Translations under genes and position numbers: made by a program | In this document: piece by piece, positions 62,640 to 64,000 of the stretch | How the letters are laid out: the number at the start of each line of letters is the position of its first letter | Numbering within the stretch: position 1 is the stretch's first letter | Assembly: GCA_014338405.1 (NCBI GenBank) | Contig: JTDE01002405.1 | Location: 27,291-91,290 of the forward strand | DNA length: 64,000 nucleotides | Source: Paragonimus skrjabini miyazakii | Lineage: Eukaryota > Platyhelminthes > Trematoda > Plagiorchiida > Troglotrematidae | Direction of reading: 5' to 3' | Notes under the pieces: generated by a model | Told to the model about the DNA's origin: nothing | What the model saw: only the letters and a program-made list of their open reading frames with translations | The model's database searches: none

Positions 62640-63775
62640 TAGTGGAAGATTGACTGGTCCTGTTTTTTCTCCAATTTGTGATTGCACGGGTTGTCAAATA
62701 GTTTAAGTGAGACCATATGTGAAAAAGATAATTAACTTAACTCTAGCAAACCGTGTAGACTTGACAGGTGGGCTATGCAGGAACAGTTGGGGAACAGTTA
62801 GCCTGGACCCAACCGGAGCATGATGATGACGGAACTTAAATGGTCAGTTATTGCTTTCCAGACGGCCCTCCGTCAAAAACAGAAAGTTGTTCTGGAGCCT
62901 AAGGTATTGGGGCGTAACAAGGCTCCTGGATCAGATTTTCGCTTTTCACTTTTCAACGATAGTGGGAAGAGGATATGAGAACTGACGAAATTCTTCCAGA
63001 CGGTTTATAAATCTGATTGGTGCTTATTAACAGGAGTACATAGTTACAAGAAGGGAGCCCAGTCTACGTGACAACCACAGTGGCATCAGTCGTGTCTGTT
63101 ACGTCCAAGTTAATCGTTCGCTTTATATTACGTCTGCCCACTAAGCCTACAGAAAGTCAGGTGCATGAATAACAGGCAGGATTCCGGCCCGGTACTCCCA
63201 CAGAGGACCAATGGTCGTGGTCATCTCGGATATAAAGGATAGTTCCGACTCTGTTGCTCGCAACGTGCCCTAAAACCGCCTTCTCTGCAAAGGAGTTCCA
63301 GGGAGCTGTGTTAACCAGTCAAACGCACTGTACACTTAATCTTCAAGCAGAGTGAGGACTTATAGACAACCATTTCGGGCGTTCATCATTTCTAGTGGTG
63401 TTTGACAGAAGAGTCACATCTTCTCTACTTTGTTCCATTTTACCCTTGAAGACACTCTGGAAGGTGCGCTCGAGGAATCCAGTAAGCTGGGTGTTGAGCT
63501 ACACTCACTTTGGCGCTAGGTTTACCAACATGCACAGTGCAGACGATATTGCCTTACTAAGTCCCTCTGTCGAAGACATGCAAACCATGCTAAACAAGAT
63601 GAGTGACCGGGTTGGTTGGTGTGGAATGCGGCTCGCACCTTCAGGGTGGAAAGTGCTGATTCAAATCTGGGATATTCCTGCTCCTACTGTCTTTGTCACA
63701 AGTGATCAGCTCGAGACTGTGAACATATTCACATACTTGTAACTTTGCTGATCGGATATCAGCAAAGATAGAGAA
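62640..63775 (+). mobile_element. RTE-A retrotransposon, reverse transcriptase part, decayed
   Basis: It is collinear with 44050-45160 of the larger RTE-A copy (shared AAGTGAGACCATATGTGAAAAAGA at 62705; CAGGCAGGATTCCG near 63172). The best frame, 63395-63742, holds a damaged palm motif where YADD has become SADD (about 63536-63547), then the DRVGWCGMRLAPS thumb region. Many stops and indels are present; the endonuclease and 3' end are missing. Confidence 0.7.
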
Positions 63776-63783
63776 GAAATAGG

Positions 63784-64000
63784 TCGGGGGTAGCAGTATT
63801 AGTCGGGATAGCATAGTGCTACCGCTACCTTGGCGAGGTGGTCGGGCTTGTGTACTGTTTTGATCCGGCAGGCTATGCTGACTAGGACTCCGGTACTTCC
63901 AGGTGCAACCTTGTCAGACAGGCCAAAGGGGAGCAGTCAGACGAAAAGCAGTTACACTCTTAGGATTGTATGTCGCACTACTGACCGCGTAGGAGTGCTT
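63784..64000 (+). mobile_element. RTE-A 5' end, element continues past the window
   Basis: The last 25 bases (CACTACTGACCGCGTAGGAGTGCTT) equal the first recognisable bases of the 42.2-kb RTE-A copy. The preceding 190 bp are GC-rich and sharply different from the decayed copy before them. They may be the complete 5' UTR, which the 42.2-kb copy lacks. The coding part would lie beyond the window. Confidence 0.5.

Overview
The window reads as nuclear DNA of a parasitic flatworm (cestode or trematode; the sequence does not let me choose). This rests on decayed Penelope-like, RTE-like and Gypsy retroelements, tRNA-derived short repeats, and a host gene that mixes very short introns (31-42 nt) at its 5' end with kilobase introns further down, a pattern known from flatworm genomes. 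No rRNA, CRISPR or bacterial gene organisation is visible.

The one host gene I can identify is MED17 (Mediator head-module subunit) on the minus strand, from an ATG at 59252 down to about 40640. Eight exons (59252-59155, 59123-58965, 58924-58789, 58746-58411, 55558-55232, 51661-50856, 41719-41470, 40911-40754) join in a single consistent reading frame with GT/AG borders. Conserved blocks follow in the order expected for animal MED17. The 3' end is uncertain: the best acceptor gives a 10-nt last exon and stop at 40640, and another gives a different tail ending at 40455. Its largest intron (50855-41720) holds an almost complete RTE-like retrotransposon in antisense orientation and two tRNA-derived repeats.

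The first 40 kb is mostly repeat debris: a tRNA-derived repeat family (SINE-1) at 4.8, 5.1 and 8.3 kb; an LTR-like repeat at 11.2, 27.2 and 38 kb, the last next to a Gypsy integrase fragment (38.6-39.2 kb); Penelope-like fragments at 11.6, 14.5-16.2, 17.2-18.3, 21.4-21.8 (minus) and 37.5 kb; a DDE transposase fragment (pogo/Tigger type) at 13.6-14.15 kb; and RTE-like pieces at 12.5, 24.8-25.9 (minus) and 34.6-35.5 kb. Between them lie several coding-like open frames I cannot name (9.2, 10.4, 31.0-31.55 kb).

Upstream of MED17 (59.4-64 kb) there is a SINE-2 copy about 170 bp from the MED17 start, a cysteine-containing open frame at 60.8-61.0 kb, two unassigned minus-strand frames at 61.4-62.2 kb, a degraded RTE-A copy, and what looks like the intact 5' end of another RTE-A copy running off the window. 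All protein identifications are by eye against remembered family motifs; none was searched.
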